Part shown: positions 34,301 to 41,697 of the stretch, one piece after another
Numbering within the stretch: position 1 is the first letter of the stretch
Layout: each line of letters opens with the position of its first letter
Assembly: GCA_022784065.1 (NCBI GenBank)
Contig: JALFUO010000086.1
Location: forward strand, 1 to 41,704
From: Bacteroidales bacterium
GTDB taxonomy: Bacteria; Bacteroidota; Bacteroidia; Bacteroidales; Bacteroidaceae
Length of the DNA: 41,704 bases
Reading direction: 5' to 3'
Made by a program: the position numbers and the translations under genes
Notes under the pieces: model-generated
What the model was told of the DNA's origin: nothing
The model's database searches: none
What the model saw: the letters and a program-made list of their open reading frames with translations, nothing else

Positions 34301-34841
34301 CGGTACGCTCTACAAGGCACTCGGCGTGAAGGATCATGCTCTGCAACTCCAGGAAGCTACGAGCATTCCCGCAGGCGAACCCTTCTACTATGTGCCTGGC
34401 GTGAACGATGAGAGCCAGGCCATTACGACCGAAAGCTTCACGCTGCCCGCTTCTGATTACAGCGAAGTAGTTACTACGCTCGAAGCCAAGACGGTGAACG
34501 GCCTCGTAGGCGTATTCGAGGCAACCAAGGTTGTCAAGGACTGCGGCTACATCTTCAACGGCACGATCGTTACGACCAATGCCGGCCAGGTAATCGCTGC
34601 CAACAGCGCATACCTCGCAACGGAAGTGGCCACCGAAGAGACCGGCACGATCAATCTCCCGATCGACGGCACGATTAACTCTATCAACAGCATCAGCCTC
34701 GACAGCACGATGCCTGCACAAGTAGACGTTTACACGCTCACGGGTGTGAAGGTACGCTCCAACGTCAATGCCGGCGGCGCAACCCGCGGCTTGAACAAGG
34801 GCCTCTACATCATCGGCGGCAAGAAGATTTTCGTGAAGTAA
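31359..34841 (+). CDS. Large surface protein with FIVAR, lectin-like and discoidin-like domains and T9SS-like tail
   Basis: The 1160-residue protein has a signal peptide (MKKIYNLLALLLFFAIGLSG, cut near NAE). Helical FIVAR-type modules lie at about 239-284, 688-724 and 731-804 (for example SQELYNELMNSYAAAQALL). Two lectin-like beta regions (about 290-440, YIWKLIAKEDGSGYYVQNL; about 808-960, YVWKAIKTDEGYKFLNVG) resemble each other. A discoidin (F5/8 type C)-like domain lies at about 518-648. The C-terminal YTLTGVKVRS...GLYIIGGKKIFVK tail (1121-1160) is like that of the glycosidase at 1695. No catalytic domain is seen, so a glycan-binding or adhesive role at the surface is likely. It is monocistronic, with a strong terminator. 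Confidence 0.82.
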   Translation: MKKIYNLLALLLFFAIGLSGNAEKRYTAIGFQSGGELTADQIVAGTPYVLNNANSTNGDFFHGISAKTVSISDANLVTFEVAGTDLDGTTPTYRMKLVTTGEYLLDPSTQSDYNMHFEASQAKAFVFTIKTGDVYEAGAIETEAQDWTCATTSEGLGALVFTKAGVADPTLRTGIVQLVTNAEGKAPAFGNGYGQNAWAIYEVQQMDAYDYLTEAINELFADSEGELYNPGSEPGQISQELYNELMNSYAAAQALLNTDDLTQEQAEAAVARCEAAIAAAKAGAVPIQEGWYYFRSMRSESNAVYDDGVKAHWTYGQSWEMPESPTAKDAKYIWKLIAKEDGSGYYVQNLETKRYLGVVHERGTHVPTTEKAEETYLVYPQNKDAFIIESTSLIENPVIGYPGDGSPECTALHCPGDHDALVVWDTKSPYSGWRFFNVSQEEVDAILGTIDQFKRNEDLASLVSDVKAAYKKGFTYESDATADGNFSNHGLLTDVSQLWTNGAEPNEGPIDNLLDGIIDNGNFFHTAWSSEGKAAAPADTYFYLAADLGEAVQDLQIKIASRINNNSVNANDRPTLVEVYASNNDAVKPAEGAATGNDEAWTYIDQAAITYDIDYVVDAATTYSNDIAIANLNLGEAYRYIRLDVIRRGTVNLPSGENYWWNCSEVGLYKASYNAEKSLITAVPEAIVTRLTDLLATAKDELIDEAATQETIDALQAAYEEFLAHYPDPQIVLNLLEEAQAQLDAADDSQNDLGYFKPGSKDELASTIAALQGQVKEVMTIDEINAIKDALNAALAKFNAALIQPEDGAYLLIKSATTSVTNEETGEEKTAIDSYMYAQGNGSRQVKWLIPEDLGNRLNYVWKAIKTDEGYKFLNVGTGEYLNRVLGNGQAVTTSAEGDTCVVTLRSAKIAGAFNVVMNEGVFMNAEPQSHNVVTWGVANGADNSAFVFEEAEWIDGTYTYNVSATPGFMTLPFEIREAASGTLYKALGVKDHALQLQEATSIPAGEPFYYVPGVNDESQAITTESFTLPASDYSEVVTTLEAKTVNGLVGVFEATKVVKDCGYIFNGTIVTTNAGQVIAANSAYLATEVATEETGTINLPIDGTINSINSISLDSTMPAQVDVYTLTGVKVRSNVNAGGATRGLNKGLYIIGGKKIFVK

Positions 34842-34868
34842 AAAATCCGCACGACACCTAATTATATT

Positions 34869-34901
34869 AGGAGGCAGCCCATAGGGGCTGCCTCCTTTTT
34901 T
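34869..34901 (+). terminator. Terminator after the FIVAR/lectin protein gene
   Basis: AGGAGGCAGCCC pairs perfectly with GGGCTGCCTCCT over the loop ATAG (34869-34896) and is followed by a run of six T. Confidence 0.95.
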
Positions 34902-34902
34902 G

Positions 34903-34910
34903 TAACTTTG
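34903..34910 (+). promoter_or_regulatory. -7 element for the TauE/SafE gene
   Basis: TAACTTTG matches TAnnTTTG exactly and starts two bases after the terminator T run, 60 bases upstream of the ATG at 34971. Its -33 region would overlap the terminator stem. Confidence 0.6.
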
Positions 34911-34970
34911 CGGCGGAAAATTGTGCTAATCAGCTTTCAGACAGATACAAATCCATCAACAACTAAACAG

Positions 34971-35807
34971 ATGACTATTCTTGCGTTTACCTTAATCCTG
35001 CTTGCGGCATCTTACTGCGCCGGGCTGCTCGGCTCGCTCACCGGCCTTGGCGGCGGCGTAGTAGTAATCCCCGTGCTCACGCTCTGCTTCGGCGTGGACT
35101 TCCACTATGCCGTGGGGGCTGCGCTCGTGGCTTCCATAGCCACGTCGAGCGGTTCGGGCAGTGCCTACGTAAAAGAAGGCGTGACGAACATACGCCTCGG
35201 CATGTTCCTCGAAATCGCCACGACAATCGGCGCCGTATGCGGCGCGGCAGTAGCCATTTACCTCAACTCAAACACCATTGCCATCATCTACGGCGGCGTG
35301 CTCGTGCTCACGGCCATTATGCAGCAGCGCCGCAAGTCGGACCACGACGGCGTGGTTGGCTCTGAAATGGCACGCCGCCTGAAACTCTTCGGCTCGTGGC
35401 CGCAAAAGGACGGCACGATGAAAAGTTATCAGCTACGCCACGTGGGCGGCGGCTTCAGCGTGATGTACGTGGCCGGCGTCCTCTCGGGCATTCTCGGCAT
35501 CGGCTCGGGCGTGCTGAAAGTAATCGCCATGGACGGCATTATGAAAGTGCCGTTCAAGGTTAGCACCACGACCAGCAACTTCATGATGGGCGTCACGGCC
35601 TGCGCCTCTGCCGTGATTTACGTGCAGCGCGGCAACATCGTGCCCGGCATGGCGTGCCCCGTGATGATAGGCGTGCTCTTCGGCGCACTCACCGGCGCAA
35701 AACTGCTCAAGCGCCTCGACGTAAGGCTCCTGCGCCGCATCTTCTGCATCGTTATCCTTATGGTTGCAGCCAATATGATTTACCAAGGCGCAACGGGAAA
35801 GTTCTAA
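34971..35807 (+). CDS. TauE/SafE (TSUP) family anion permease
   Basis: The 278-residue product (ATG 34971, MTILAFTLILLAASY; an upstream TTG start at 34908 would overlap the promoter) has about eight hydrophobic helices. The family repeat motifs GLLGSLTGLGGGVVVIPVL and, in the second half, GVLSGILGIGSGVLKVIAM are both present. TSUP permeases export or import sulfur compounds such as sulfite, taurine or sulfoacetate across the inner membrane; the substrate here is not known. A DUF1634 gene follows 78 bases downstream, a frequent pairing in this family. Confidence 0.92.
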   Translation: MTILAFTLILLAASYCAGLLGSLTGLGGGVVVIPVLTLCFGVDFHYAVGAALVASIATSSGSGSAYVKEGVTNIRLGMFLEIATTIGAVCGAAVAIYLNSNTIAIIYGGVLVLTAIMQQRRKSDHDGVVGSEMARRLKLFGSWPQKDGTMKSYQLRHVGGGFSVMYVAGVLSGILGIGSGVLKVIAMDGIMKVPFKVSTTTSNFMMGVTACASAVIYVQRGNIVPGMACPVMIGVLFGALTGAKLLKRLDVRLLRRIFCIVILMVAANMIYQGATGKF

Positions 35808-35885
35808 ATCACGCTCCTGAAAATCATAAAAACCATAGAGACCATACTTTCTAAATACTCTATCTCAATAATCAGATATACAGTT

Positions 35886-36281
35886 ATGCCTCAAAATCCT
35901 TCTCCCCACGATATGCGCGGCCTCATCGGCAATACCTTGCGCATCGGCGTAAGCGCGGCGTGCCTCGTTGCCTTCATCGGCGGCGTGCTCTATCTCTTCC
36001 AGCACGGCTCAGAGCCTTTGCCCGACTATTCTGACTTCTCTTACGGCAACGCCCCGGCCGAGTACACCACATGGGACGGCATCTTCGCCGGACTCTTCCA
36101 CTTCACCGCTATTGGCTGGATACAGACCGGCGTGCTCATCTTGCTCCTCACGCCCGTGCTCCGCGTGCTGCTTTCGCTGTTTGACTTTCTGCGCGAGCGC
36201 GACTGGCTCTACGCCATCATCACCGCCGTTGTGCTGGCCGTAATCATCAGCAATTCCTTAGAAGGAGCCGTCAGTATCTGA
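35886..36281 (+). CDS. DUF1634 membrane protein
   Basis: The 131-residue protein has three hydrophobic helices (about 16-36, 75-97 and 108-125). The LIGNTLRIGVSAACLVAFIGG opening and the WIQTGVLILLLTPVLRVLLS helix match DUF1634. It is typically encoded directly after a TSUP permease and is presumed to work with it in the inner membrane. Function is otherwise unknown. Confidence 0.88.
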   Translation: MPQNPSPHDMRGLIGNTLRIGVSAACLVAFIGGVLYLFQHGSEPLPDYSDFSYGNAPAEYTTWDGIFAGLFHFTAIGWIQTGVLILLLTPVLRVLLSLFDFLRERDWLYAIITAVVLAVIISNSLEGAVSI

Positions 36282-36297
36282 CAGGTATCGCTTAGAA

Positions 36298-36336
36298 ACA
36301 GCAAACGCCCGAAGGAATGCCTCCGGGCGTTTGCTG
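36298..36336. terminator. Bidirectional terminator between DUF1634 and kbl
   Basis: ACAGCAAACGCCCG pairs with CGGGCGTTTGCTGT around an AGGAATGCCT inner hairpin. It lies between two convergent genes; T tracts are short on both sides. Confidence 0.7.
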
Positions 36337-36359
36337 TAATAATGATTATTGCGCGAAAA

Positions 36360-37547
36360 TTATTTCAACACGCCAAGTTCTTTACCCACCTTGATGAAGG
36401 CGGCGATGCACTTGTCGAGATGCTCGCGCTCGTGGCCGGCAGAAATCTGCACGCGGATACGGGCTTGGTCTTTCGGCACTACGGGATAGTAGAAGCCCGT
36501 CACGTAGATACCTTCTTCCTGAAGTTTCTGGGCGTAAACCTGCGAGAGCTTGGCGTCGTAAAGCATCACGGCGCAAATAGCGCTCTGCGTGGGCTTGATG
36601 TCGAAGCCGGCAGCCATCATCTTGTCGCGGAAGTATTCAACGTTTTCCACCAACTTGTCGTGCAGGGCGTTGCTTTCCTTCAAAATCTTAAAGGTTTCGA
36701 GGGCTGCGCCTACAATAGCGGGCGCTACGGAGTTGGAGAAGAGATAGGGACGGCTGCGCTGGCGGAGCATGTCGATAATCTCCTTGCGGCCCGTGGTGAA
36801 GCCGCCCATTGCGCCGCCGAATGCCTTGCCGAGCGTGCCAGTGTAGATGTCTACGCGGCCGTAGGTGTTGAAGAACTCGCTAACGCCGTGGCCCGTTGCG
36901 CCCACAACGCCTGCGGAGTGGCTTTCGTCCACCATAACGAGGGCGTTGTACTTCTCGGCGAGGTCGCAGATCTTGTCGACGGGCGCCACGTTGCCGTCCA
37001 TAGAGAACACACCATCGGTGACGATGATGCGGAAACGCTGTTCCTGCGCTTCCTGCAAGCAGCGTTCGAGGTCGGCCATGTCGGCGTTGGCATAGCGGTA
37101 ACGTTTAGCCTTGCAGAGGCGCACGCCGTCGATGATGCTCGCATGGTTGAGCGCATCGGAGATGATGGCGTCCTCGGCGGTGAAGAGCGGTTCGAACACG
37201 CCGCCGTTGGCATCGAAGCAAGCGGCATAGAGAATGGTGTCCTCGGTGTGGAAGTAGTCGGCAATGGCAGCCTCAAGTTCCTTGTGCGTGTCCTGCGTGC
37301 CGCAGATGAAGCGTACGCTCGACATGCCGTAGCCGCGGCGGTCCATCATGTCCTTGGCGGCCTGCACGAGGCGGGGGTGGTTGGAAAGGCCAAGGTAGTT
37401 GTTGGCGCAGAAATTGAGTACTTCGCTGTTGGCTACGTTAATGGCAGCCTGCTGCGGTCCTTCGATGAGCCGTTCGCTCTTGTAAAGCCCGGCGTCCTTG
37501 ATGGCTTGCAACTCTTCCTGAAGATGAGTTTGGAAATTTGTGTACAT
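36360..37547 (-). CDS. kbl: Glycine C-acetyltransferase (2-amino-3-ketobutyrate CoA ligase)
   Basis: The 395-residue PLP enzyme of the alpha-oxoamine synthase family cleaves 2-amino-3-ketobutyrate with CoA to glycine and acetyl-CoA, in threonine breakdown. The PLP lysine is Lys241 in GTLGKAFGGAMGG. NNYLGLSNHP, RFICGTQDTHKELE, DALNHASIIDG and VDESHSAGVVG are typical. The length matches the family. No threonine dehydrogenase gene is next to it. The leader of about 150 bases carries repeat E4, and an ATATATAT tract touches the start codon. Confidence 0.94.
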   Translation of the reverse strand: MYTNFQTHLQEELQAIKDAGLYKSERLIEGPQQAAINVANSEVLNFCANNYLGLSNHPRLVQAAKDMMDRRGYGMSSVRFICGTQDTHKELEAAIADYFHTEDTILYAACFDANGGVFEPLFTAEDAIISDALNHASIIDGVRLCKAKRYRYANADMADLERCLQEAQEQRFRIIVTDGVFSMDGNVAPVDKICDLAEKYNALVMVDESHSAGVVGATGHGVSEFFNTYGRVDIYTGTLGKAFGGAMGGFTTGRKEIIDMLRQRSRPYLFSNSVAPAIVGAALETFKILKESNALHDKLVENVEYFRDKMMAAGFDIKPTQSAICAVMLYDAKLSQVYAQKLQEEGIYVTGFYYPVVPKDQARIRVQISAGHEREHLDKCIAAFIKVGKELGVLK

Positions 37548-37583
37548 ATATATAGTTGGGATAAAATATTTAGATGAGTTTTT

Positions 37584-37679
37584 TAGTAGACGAGTAGACG
37601 AGACATGAATGTCTTGCGATATATATATTATATGAGTATTCTGTCTTGTTTACTCGTATACTCGTTTACTTGTTTACTA
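37584..37679. repeat. Repeat E4 in the kbl leader
   Basis: Left arm TAGTAGACGAGTAGACGAG; right arm TGTCTTGTTTACTCGTATAC to TTTACTA. The core ATGAATGTCTTGCGATATAT resembles that of E2 reversed. It lies between a TAACTTTG promoter element and the kbl start, 36 bases upstream of the ATG. Confidence 0.78.
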
Positions 37680-37702
37680 AAAGGTCTTTTATAAATTCAT
37701 TG

Positions 37703-37710
37703 CAAAGTTA
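37703..37710 (-). promoter_or_regulatory. -7 element for kbl
   Basis: TAACTTTG on the minus strand, 155 bases upstream of the kbl start; the transcript would contain all of repeat E4. Confidence 0.5.
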
Positions 37711-37771
37711 CGCATAATTCGCAATATGTGCTATGAAAATGCTTTGCAAGCAAGCGGAAAGCAATTTATTT

Positions 37772-40441
37772 TCATCGCTCGAAGTCTACTAACTGCCCCG
37801 TTCCGGCGATACCGCGGGCTGTGATGTGCAGGCGCGTGCCGCTGCGGGCGTTGTTGAAGAATACGGCGGAGGCGCGGCCGGCAGCATCGGTCTTTACCGA
37901 CGGGCACCAAAAGAGCGTGCGGCGGCGGTCGGCATCGGTGGGCAGTTCCAGTCCGTTATAGCTCGGGCTGAAAAACTTGCGGGGCTGCGTATAGCCCTGC
38001 ACGCGGCGCGTCTCCACGCCTTTGCGCGCCTTGAAGCGAGCAAACTGCGGGTCGAGGTAGATGTTGATAAGATAATCATAATCCTCGCCGCCGCTCAACC
38101 CCATGTTTGCAATTCGAGCCTCCTTGGTTATTATTGCCACCGACTTCACCTCCTCTGCCAAAAGGTCCTCAAGAACAGGATTTGTAAAGGAATTATCGTG
38201 ATTGTTGAACACCACTTTTGCCACACGGCCCCGAAAGCGCAGGCGATTATCGCCGATAGCGGCCACGGAATTATTATCTGAATTCAGCGATGCGCTTGCA
38301 GCCTCCGCACCAGCAGCCTTTTCTGCTGCAATTCCTATTTCCCTGCTCGCTGCCGGAGCCGAGAGCGAAGCATCAAAGTCACGGTCGGGCGTAACGTTAC
38401 CGTCCACATAGGCAAAAAACTCCATGAAATAGTTCGGCCAGTGCCCGGCATCCTTGTAGCGTTCCACTTCGGAGGCGATGTCATAGAACACCGTGGCATT
38501 GCGCATGCCGGCCTTCTCGCCGCCGCGATAAGTGTAGCGGCCGCCCGTAAAGCCGCGATATTGTCCCTTGTGCGTCACGACGGCCTCGCCTAAGTTTTGA
38601 ACTAAATGGCGCGGAATGGTATCTTCCCATTCGAACGTTTCAATCTTTCTGCCGCCGATATGTTTCGCCTCGTTTGCCAGCAAAGGCAAGGCGATGTCAG
38701 TTTCCGTCGGTGCAATTGCCCTTGCGGGCGGCATGAACCAGCGGTCTATGGCGAGGCGCGCCCATTTCTTCTTCCCATCTTCATTGCGCACGGTGAACAC
38801 GGCGGTCCAGTCGCCCGTATAGTCGGCGTTGGAGGTAAAGGCGAAGCGTCCCTCGCTGTCGGTCACGGCGGTGCCCTCCAAAGCTGCGCCCTGCATGGAA
38901 TACATTTTTATATCAAGCTCCATATTAGCGTATGGCTGCTGCTTGTTGTTGTCGCGCAGCACGCGGCCGTTGAGCGTGAGGCGTTCCTCAATAGGTTGCT
39001 CTGGGATAAAATCCTTACTGCCGCACATCTGCTCGAAGTCCGTAGCACTCCACCCTTGCACCATGAGCAGGAGGTCGAGCGCGGCGCGGCGCACGGGGTC
39101 GCCGGGCTGCTCGAAATAGTAGCGCGGCCGGTGCACATAGCCTTTTAATTCAGACGAAAGCAGCATATCCTCCGCGAGCGATGCCGCCGCGCCTTGCGGC
39201 AGTTCGCTTTCGGCATCGCGCACCGACAGAGAGAAGTCGGCCTGCGGCACGGGACGACCTTGCGCGTCTTTCAGTTCCAGTTCCAAAGCCACGGGGGCAA
39301 ACGCTTCATATTGCTCTTCATTCTGCCGCACGGTGAGCGCCAGTTGCCGCTCCTCTGCCTGCCGCCACACCAGCCGGCGGCAGAGGCTCTTGCCTGCGAG
39401 GTCAAAGAGCTCGATGCGGTTCACGCCGCCGTGGAGCGAGGCATTCGGCAGATACATTTCCACCGCTTCGCCGCGCCCGATGCTCAGCGTGTCGAAATAG
39501 CAAACCCTTTCCCGGCACATCACCGCCAATCCGAGCAGCCGTTCCTCTGCCGTAATGGCTGATTGCGGCGTGCGCGTGATAAGCAGGTTCACGCCCTCGC
39601 CGTCGGGCTGCGCCTCAAGCACGTAGCGCCCTTCGGGTTCGGGAGCGGGCAAATCATATTCGTCCTTATCCACGCGCACTTTCCAACCCTCCGCGTCGGC
39701 GGGGAGGGAAAGGAGGCCCATGCCGTCGTGGAGCGGCGCGGCAGCCGCCACGGCTTGCCCGTTAGCATCAATGAGCAGCAGCGTATCGCTTGCGGCGCGG
39801 CCGCGCCCGTCGGTTATCTTAAACGCCACGCGCTGCGCCGCACCGGCAATGCGGTTGCCGCCCTCGGGGAAGAACGAAACGATGCGTTTGCCGCTCTTTT
39901 GCGGCCTCAGCTGCGGGCGCAGGGTGCGCCGCTCGGGGTCGGTGCCGTCGGCCACGGGCGGAATGTCCACCTGCCGCGCCGCGCTATCGTTTTCCCCCAA
40001 TACGGGAATAACGCGCGAAAAACAGGCCTCCTCGCCCCAGTTCACCATTTCGCGCGTATAGGCACGCAGTTCGTAGTAACCGGCGCGCACGGGCAGTTCG
40101 AGCGCAATGTCGCCCTCTGCCCTGCCGAGACTGTCGAGGCGTAGAAGACGGCGTTGAGCTATGCGCCCGCAATCGTCCAGCAATTCCACGTAGAGCACCT
40201 TGCTCACCGGTTCGGGGCGCAGCGTGGAAGCACGCACCACGTAGGCTTTGAACCACAGCGTCTCGCCCTCCATATAGGCATCGTTGTCGGTATGCAGGTA
40301 AACCTTTTCCCGGGGGTACTGGTTGTCGAAGCCGGATAGCGTTTTGAAATATGCAAACAACCGTTCGGCATCGCCGCCTTGCCCTTGCGCGCTGATCCAG
40401 CCAAAGAGAAAGATGACAACAATATATAATGCGTGTTTCAT
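37772..40441 (-). CDS. Macroglobulin-like (MG2-type) secreted surface protein
   Basis: The 889-residue product (ATG 40441, MKHALYIVVIFLFGWISAQG; the 40459 start only adds six residues) has a signal peptide. It opens with the REKVYLHTDNDAYMEGETLWFKAYV motif found in large Bacteroidetes proteins with alpha-2-macroglobulin MG2-like beta domains. Further Ig-like segments follow: an MG-type domain near 380-440, a carboxypeptidase-regulatory-like domain near 490-560, and a TonB-plug-like remnant near 760-830 (RIANMGLSGGEDYDYLINIY). The C-terminal SAVFFNNARSGTRLHITARG is a typical final beta domain. There is no thioester motif and no barrel, so it is neither a protease trap nor a receptor. Probably a periplasmic or surface scaffold or export partner. 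It is divergent from the PorP/SprF gene. Confidence 0.78.
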   Translation of the reverse strand: MKHALYIVVIFLFGWISAQGQGGDAERLFAYFKTLSGFDNQYPREKVYLHTDNDAYMEGETLWFKAYVVRASTLRPEPVSKVLYVELLDDCGRIAQRRLLRLDSLGRAEGDIALELPVRAGYYELRAYTREMVNWGEEACFSRVIPVLGENDSAARQVDIPPVADGTDPERRTLRPQLRPQKSGKRIVSFFPEGGNRIAGAAQRVAFKITDGRGRAASDTLLLIDANGQAVAAAAPLHDGMGLLSLPADAEGWKVRVDKDEYDLPAPEPEGRYVLEAQPDGEGVNLLITRTPQSAITAEERLLGLAVMCRERVCYFDTLSIGRGEAVEMYLPNASLHGGVNRIELFDLAGKSLCRRLVWRQAEERQLALTVRQNEEQYEAFAPVALELELKDAQGRPVPQADFSLSVRDAESELPQGAAASLAEDMLLSSELKGYVHRPRYYFEQPGDPVRRAALDLLLMVQGWSATDFEQMCGSKDFIPEQPIEERLTLNGRVLRDNNKQQPYANMELDIKMYSMQGAALEGTAVTDSEGRFAFTSNADYTGDWTAVFTVRNEDGKKKWARLAIDRWFMPPARAIAPTETDIALPLLANEAKHIGGRKIETFEWEDTIPRHLVQNLGEAVVTHKGQYRGFTGGRYTYRGGEKAGMRNATVFYDIASEVERYKDAGHWPNYFMEFFAYVDGNVTPDRDFDASLSAPAASREIGIAAEKAAGAEAASASLNSDNNSVAAIGDNRLRFRGRVAKVVFNNHDNSFTNPVLEDLLAEEVKSVAIITKEARIANMGLSGGEDYDYLINIYLDPQFARFKARKGVETRRVQGYTQPRKFFSPSYNGLELPTDADRRRTLFWCPSVKTDAAGRASAVFFNNARSGTRLHITARGIAGTGQLVDFER

Positions 40442-40456
40442 TTCAGATATTTTTTG

Positions 40457-40464
40457 CAAAAATA
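40457..40464 (-). promoter_or_regulatory. Possible -7 element for the MG2-like gene
   Basis: TATTTTTG on the minus strand fits TAnnTTTG but leaves a leader of only about 10 bases before the start at 40441. Confidence 0.35.
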
Positions 40465-40665
40465 CGCTTTTCCTGCTTGAAACTCATCTATTTCCTTTTT
40501 GTTATTTACTGAAAACGCCACCCGCGCGCCCTTATTTGCCGGAAAATAAAATTTTCGTCCGTTTTTTACGTTATAGAGAAAGGCCTCGCAGCAAGTACCG
40601 GTCTTTTGCGCCCCTCGCAAAAGTAACTTATCTGCCAAGAAACACGCCAAACAAGCAAAAATATA

Positions 40666-40673
40666 TACCTTTG
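40666..40673 (+). promoter_or_regulatory. -7 element for the PorP/SprF gene
   Basis: TACCTTTG, followed by CAGAAA, is a textbook Bacteroidetes -7 element, 37 bases before the start codon at 40710. Confidence 0.6.
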
Positions 40674-40709
40674 CAGAAAACTATATTAGTTAACTCACAC
40701 ATATATAAT

Positions 40710-41669
40710 ATGTATCGGCTCCATCGCCTTTTTCGCCTTTCGCTTCTGACGCTCCTGCTGTGGGCGGCGGGCGGCCTTGCCGTGCTGCGGGCACAGCAAG
40801 ACCCCTCGTTCGTGCATTACTGGCAGATGGAGACGCAGTTCAACCCCGCCGCCGCAGGGCGCACGCCGCAGCTCAACATCACCGCCGCCCTCCAAACGCA
40901 CGCCATGGGCTACGAGGACGCGGGCAGCACGATGTACGCCGGCGCAGACATGGCGTTTGCCATAAAAAAGACGCGCCACGGCGTGGGCGTGCTCTTCCAG
41001 AACGATGAGTTCGGCCTCTTCTCGCACAAGCGCTTCAGCCTGCAATACGCCTTCCACTTCAAGCTTTGGGGCGGGCACTTGGGCATCGGCGCGGAGGTGG
41101 ACATGCTCAACGAGTCGATAACTGGCTCTAAGGTGGAACTCAACGATTCCAACGACCCGGCATTTCCCAACACAGACCTTTCGGGTTCCAAGTTCGACGC
41201 CTCCGTCGGGCTTTTCTACACACACAAGCACTGGTACGCCGGAGCGGCGATGCAGCACGTTACCGCACCGACCATCTATATGGGCGAGACAAACGAGTAT
41301 AAAGTAAAATCGGTGTATAATTTTACGGCGGGATACAATATTCGCACCAAAAATCCGTTCTTTAACATAGCACCCTCTGTGTTATTGCGCTACGACGGCG
41401 TGAATTTCCGCAGCGACATCACCGCTCTGCTACGTTTCGCCAAGGAGCGCAACAGGATTTACGGCGGCGTGGGTTACAGCCCGCTCCATTCCGTTACCTT
41501 CCTCGTCGGCGGCATGTTCCACGGCGTGGATTTGAGTTATTCTTACGAGGCCAACACCTCGGGCATGACGTTCGGCGCGGGCCAGCATGAGATAACCCTC
41601 GGCTACCGCCTCGACCTCGACCTCGGCAAGAAAGGAAAGAACCTGCACCGCAGCGTGCGCTATCTGTAG
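40710..41669 (+). CDS. PorP/SprF family type IX secretion outer-membrane protein
   Basis: The 319-residue product starts at ATG 40710 (MYRLHRLFRLSLLTLLLWAA), giving a clean signal peptide ending LRAQQ; longer frames upstream are not coding. The mature start DPSFVHYWQMETQFNPAAAG is diagnostic of PorP/SprF. The rest is a beta-barrel pattern ending YRLDLDL...VRYL. Family members either belong to the T9SS core (PorP with PorK-L-M-N) or serve single type B cargo proteins (SprF). No porKLMN genes are near, so the SprF-like role is possible; the MG2-like neighbour on the other strand is not an obvious cargo. An ATATATAATATG tract forms the start context. Confidence 0.9.
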   Translation: MYRLHRLFRLSLLTLLLWAAGGLAVLRAQQDPSFVHYWQMETQFNPAAAGRTPQLNITAALQTHAMGYEDAGSTMYAGADMAFAIKKTRHGVGVLFQNDEFGLFSHKRFSLQYAFHFKLWGGHLGIGAEVDMLNESITGSKVELNDSNDPAFPNTDLSGSKFDASVGLFYTHKHWYAGAAMQHVTAPTIYMGETNEYKVKSVYNFTAGYNIRTKNPFFNIAPSVLLRYDGVNFRSDITALLRFAKERNRIYGGVGYSPLHSVTFLVGGMFHGVDLSYSYEANTSGMTFGAGQHEITLGYRLDLDLGKKGKNLHRSVRYL

Positions 41670-41697
41670 TAGGGGCGTTTTTGAAAAAGCCCCCCCT
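41668..41697 (+). repeat. Family F palindrome after the PorP/SprF gene
   Basis: AGGGGCGTTTTTGAAAAAGC followed by CCCC forms a hairpin just past the stop codon; it could act as a weak terminator. The window ends seven bases later. Confidence 0.6.

Noticed and set aside
31386-34721. Antisense open frame of over 1100 codons opposite the FIVAR/lectin gene
   Set aside because: The sense frame has a signal peptide, domains, a sorting-type tail and a terminator; the antisense frame has none of these.
37584-37679. Metabolite riboswitch in the kbl leader
   Set aside because: The leader fold is the dispersed repeat E4, which also occurs before unrelated genes; no glycine or threonine-type riboswitch motif was seen.
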